From contig NZ_JAMBNO010000011.1 of NCBI RefSeq assembly GCF_023715105.1, positions 1 to 64,000 of the forward strand: a DNA stretch of 64,000 nucleotides, written 5' to 3'. The number at the start of each line of letters is the position of its first letter. Within the stretch, counting starts at the first letter, position 1. The DNA comes from Hydrogenophaga intermedia (GTDB lineage: Bacteria > Pseudomonadota > Gammaproteobacteria > Burkholderiales > Burkholderiaceae_C). The notes beneath the pieces are model-generated. The model searched no databases. It was given only the letters and a program-made list of their open reading frames with translations, and was not told the origin of the DNA. Positions 61,490-64,000 of the stretch are shown in pieces. The position numbers and the translations under genes are program-made.

Positions 61490-62752
61490 TCAAACGCTGG
61501 TGCCCTGGCCGGAACCGTGCAAATGCAGCCTCCTGGCCAGCGCGATGCTGGCGAAGCTGGCGACCACTCCGATGAGACCGGCGGCCCAGTAATGCTCCAC
61601 CCGACCGGCGGCATCGCGGGCGATGATGAGCCCGCCCACCAGCGAGGCCAACCCCATGGCCGCCGACTGCACCGAGGCGTTGAGCACCATGAAGGTCCCG
61701 CGCAGGCGCGGCACCCCCGCCGAGGTGACGATGGCCATGCCGGGAATCATGCGGCCGGAGGTGAGCACGAAGAACGCGGTGGACACCAGCAGCACCACCG
61801 CCAGCGGTGCTGGCGGCAGGAGCGTGGTGGCCATGATGGGCACGGTGGCGGCCACCGCAAGGCGATTGAAGGTCGGCACCTTGCCCAGCCGATCGGTCAC
61901 CCGCCCCAGCCAGCGCGCGGTCAGCAGGGTGACCGCGCCGCCGGTGAGGTAGATCAGCGGGATGTCGCGGTCGCTCAGGCCCACGTTGGCCTGCAGATAG
62001 ATCGTGATGAAGGGGATCACCGTGAAACCGGTGAATATCATCACGGCCGACAGAGCGAACGCGCGCCAGTGGTTGCGCTCGACCAGCACCTCGCCGATGC
62101 CGCGCCACACGGTGGGGCGCCCTGCGTGCAGGTGCCCACGCAACGGTGGCAGCGTGGCCCAGGCACCGGCGCAGAACACCGCGCACAGCGCAGCGATGGC
62201 AAAGAACGTGGCATGCCAGTCGAACCAGCTGGCCAGCCACAGCCCCAGCGGCACGCCCGCGACCGTGGACACCGAAAACGCCGACATCACGACACCCATC
62301 GCACGGCCGCGCCGCTCGAAAGGCACGACGTCGGCAACGATGGTCTGCGCCAGCGCCGACAACACGCCGCCGAACACCCCGGCCGCGATGCGCGCGCCCA
62401 TGAGGAACCCATAGCCCGGCGCCAGCCCGCAAGCCAGCGTGGCCAGCGCGAACAGGGCGTAGAGGCTCAGCAGGAGCGCACGGCGGTCGAAACGGTCGAC
62501 ATAGGTGGCGGCGAGGAGGCCCGACACACCGGCCGACAGCGTGTACGCCGAGACCAGCAGGCCGAACTGTGCGTCGCTGATGCCGAAGATCCGCGTGAAC
62601 TGCGGGCCCAGCGGCATCATGATCATGAAGTCGAGGATGTGCGTGAACTGGATGCCGGCAATGGTGAGCAGCAGCCAGCGCTCGCGCGCGGGGCTCAACT
62701 GGGGCGAGGAAGAAGGGGCAGCAGGCACGACAGCGGTCCGGGTAAGGCGCAC
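61490..62752 (-). CDS. MFS transporter (DHA1-type drug/sugar efflux)
   Basis: About 420 residues, 12 membrane segments. ILDFMIMMPLGPQFTRIFGI at the start and the loop YVDRFDRRALLLSLYALFAL (motif A-like) suit DHA1 exporters such as AraJ-like proteins. GTG 62752 is used; an upstream GTG (62803) would nearly touch the divergent kinase start. The substrate is unknown. It lies before hpf on the same strand. Confidence 0.8.
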   Translation of the reverse strand: MRLTRTAVVPAAPSSSPQLSPARERWLLLTIAGIQFTHILDFMIMMPLGPQFTRIFGISDAQFGLLVSAYTLSAGVSGLLAATYVDRFDRRALLLSLYALFALATLACGLAPGYGFLMGARIAAGVFGGVLSALAQTIVADVVPFERRGRAMGVVMSAFSVSTVAGVPLGLWLASWFDWHATFFAIAALCAVFCAGAWATLPPLRGHLHAGRPTVWRGIGEVLVERNHWRAFALSAVMIFTGFTVIPFITIYLQANVGLSDRDIPLIYLTGGAVTLLTARWLGRVTDRLGKVPTFNRLAVAATVPIMATTLLPPAPLAVVLLVSTAFFVLTSGRMIPGMAIVTSAGVPRLRGTFMVLNASVQSAAMGLASLVGGLIIARDAAGRVEHYWAAGLIGVVASFASIALARRLHLHGSGQGTSV

Positions 62753-62805
62753 GAGTGTCGCCGATCGGGCCGGCTGCTGCTGCCACTGGCCTATGCTTGC
62801 CACCC

Positions 62806-64000
62806 ATGGACGACGACGCCGAGCTGCAACTCAGGCTGCGACACGAGCAGATTCGCCTGCTTGCGCGCAACGTGCCGGCGTTGGTGTCCGGCACGCTGAT
62901 TCTGGGCAGCGGAGCGGCGGCGTTGTTGTGGTCCAACCAGCAACCGCGCGAACTGATCGTGGGCTGGCTGCTCACGCTCATCGTCTTGAGCCTGTGGCGC
63001 CTGTGGTCGGCCCGCCGGTTCTGGCAGGACACGCAGCGCGGGGGGCTGCCAGCGCAATGGGCCCGCACCTTCGTGGTGGCGTCGGCGCTGGCGGGCCTGT
63101 GCTGGGGGTCGCTCGCCTGGCTGTTCTTCACGCCCGACAACCCGCTCAATCTGGCCGTGGTCGCCATCGTCCTGATGGCCATCCTCTCCAGCGCGACCCA
63201 GTCACTGGGGCCGTACTTTCCATCGCACCTCGCATTCGCATTGCCGTGCGCGCTGCCGTTCGCCGCACGCTGCCTGTGGTCGGGGGACGGCGGGCTCATC
63301 ACGCTCGGCGTGCTGACGGCGGTGTTCCTGATCATGGCCGAGTTGTTCTCGCTGCGCATCGCGCGCGCCATCGAGGACGCCTTGCGCCTGCGCTTCGAGA
63401 ACGAGTCGCTCGTGGCGCAACTGCGCGTGGAGAAGGAGCGCGCCGAGTCGGCCAACCTGGCCAAGACGCGCTTTCTGGCCACCGCCAGTCATGACCTGCG
63501 CCAGCCGATCCACGCCATGAGCCTGTTCGTGCCGGCGCTCAAGGCGCTGGCGTCCCGGGCCGAGATCGCGCCGCGCACGGTGGCCAGCATCGCCGATCGC
63601 ATGCAGGACGCGCTGGACACCATGGGGCAGTTGCTCAACCGACTGCTCGACATCTCGCGCCTGGACGCCGGCGCCCTGCAGCCCAGGGAGCAAGCCGTGC
63701 CCCTGGCGCCCCTGTTTCGCCGGGTGTGCGACGAGGTCGCCCAGCAGGTGCGGGCCAAGCGGCTGCGCCTGCGCGTGCGCGACGGCGGCCTGAGCGTGCT
63801 GGCGGACCCCGGCGTGCTGCACACCATCCTGAGCAACCTGACCAGCAATGCCGTGCGCTACACGGAGCGTGGCGGGGTGCTGCTGGCGGCGCGGCGGCGC
63901 GGCGACCGCATCCGCATCGAAATCTGGGACAGCGGCGTCGGCATCGAAGCCCACGACCTACCGCACGTCACCGAGGAGTTCTATCAGGCCGGCAACGTCA
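62806..64000 (+). CDS. Membrane sensor histidine kinase (3' partial)
   Basis: At least 398 residues, running off the window. The N-terminal half has about five to six membrane segments without a large periplasmic domain. Then a coiled coil leads to the H-box TRFLATASHDLRQPIHAMSL (His of the HisKA domain), N-box ILSNLTSNAVRYT and G1 box WDSGVGIEAHDL. The DLRQPIHA form is typical of hybrid kinases, so a receiver domain may follow outside the window. Divergent from the MFS gene, which it might regulate. Confidence 0.88.
   Translation, partial: MDDDAELQLRLRHEQIRLLARNVPALVSGTLILGSGAAALLWSNQQPRELIVGWLLTLIVLSLWRLWSARRFWQDTQRGGLPAQWARTFVVASALAGLCWGSLAWLFFTPDNPLNLAVVAIVLMAILSSATQSLGPYFPSHLAFALPCALPFAARCLWSGDGGLITLGVLTAVFLIMAELFSLRIARAIEDALRLRFENESLVAQLRVEKERAESANLAKTRFLATASHDLRQPIHAMSLFVPALKALASRAEIAPRTVASIADRMQDALDTMGQLLNRLLDISRLDAGALQPREQAVPLAPLFRRVCDEVAQQVRAKRLRLRVRDGGLSVLADPGVLHTILSNLTSNAVRYTERGGVLLAARRRGDRIRIEIWDSGVGIEAHDLPHVTEEFYQAGNV

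Overview
This window is one contiguous piece of a high-G+C chromosome. It most likely comes from a beta-proteobacterium of the order Burkholderiales, family Comamonadaceae (Hydrogenophaga/Acidovorax type). The evidence is the gene content and order: fur next to bamE-dapB, leuS-lptE-holA, hpf-ptsN-hprK, a T. ferrooxidans-type gshA, and several branched-chain-type ABC transporters for aromatic compounds. This is inferred from protein resemblance and synteny only. No rRNA, tRNA, insertion sequence, integrase, phage gene or CRISPR array was seen. No gene-free stretch exceeds 300 bp; the longest are 28100-28354 (two FNR-type promoters) and 43651-43887 (a terminator and a promoter region).

Layout. 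(1) 1-8.4 kb: the end of a TonB-like protein with a pentapeptide tandem repeat, then a minus-strand run of an uncharacterised membrane/periplasmic protein, an OmpA-family protein, a small secreted protein, a BenE-type transporter, gshB and a trypsin-like protease; an AraC regulator is divergent. (2) 8.4-15.9 kb: kup, gshA, a brnTA toxin-antitoxin pair, RidA, DUF1772 and SRPBCC proteins, a cysteine-repeat secreted protein, proA and a YnfA-type membrane protein. (3) 16-22.7 kb: a vanadium-haloperoxidase-like protein fused to DUF3455, a methyltransferase, a divergent BTAD-type regulator and a chemoreceptor. (4) 22.7-31.1 kb: a lipid A phosphoethanolamine transferase divergent from a PAP2 phosphatase, with PmrA-box-like sites between them; a P-type ATPase and universal stress protein divergent from a thiolase/DUF35 pair, with two perfect FNR/Anr boxes between them; and a histone-deacetylase-fold hydrolase. 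(5) 31.2-51.3 kb: a catabolic region of two opposed-role minus-strand operons. One (42.6 to 31.3 kb) encodes a three-subunit molybdenum hydroxylase whose large subunit carries a fused CoxG domain, an acyl/aryl-CoA ligase, an enoyl-CoA hydratase and a complete LivKHMGF transporter. The other (50.2 to 43.9 kb) encodes a second complete Liv-type transporter plus an aromatic-aldehyde-type dehydrogenase. Each has its own AraC-family regulator. (6) 51.3-64 kb: housekeeping genes (holA, lptE, leuS, exbBD, dapB, bamE, fur, hprK, ptsN, hpf), then an MFS exporter and the start of a membrane histidine kinase cut by the window edge.

How it fits together. The catabolic region reads as import of an aromatic (or related cyclic) acid and aldehyde, oxidation of the aldehyde, CoA activation, Mo-dependent hydroxylation and beta-oxidation-like steps. 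The substrate cannot be read from the sequence. The divergent FNR-type promoters suggest that the stress protein/ATPase pair and the thiolase/DUF35 pair respond to low oxygen. The eptA-PAP2 pair suggests inducible lipid A remodelling.
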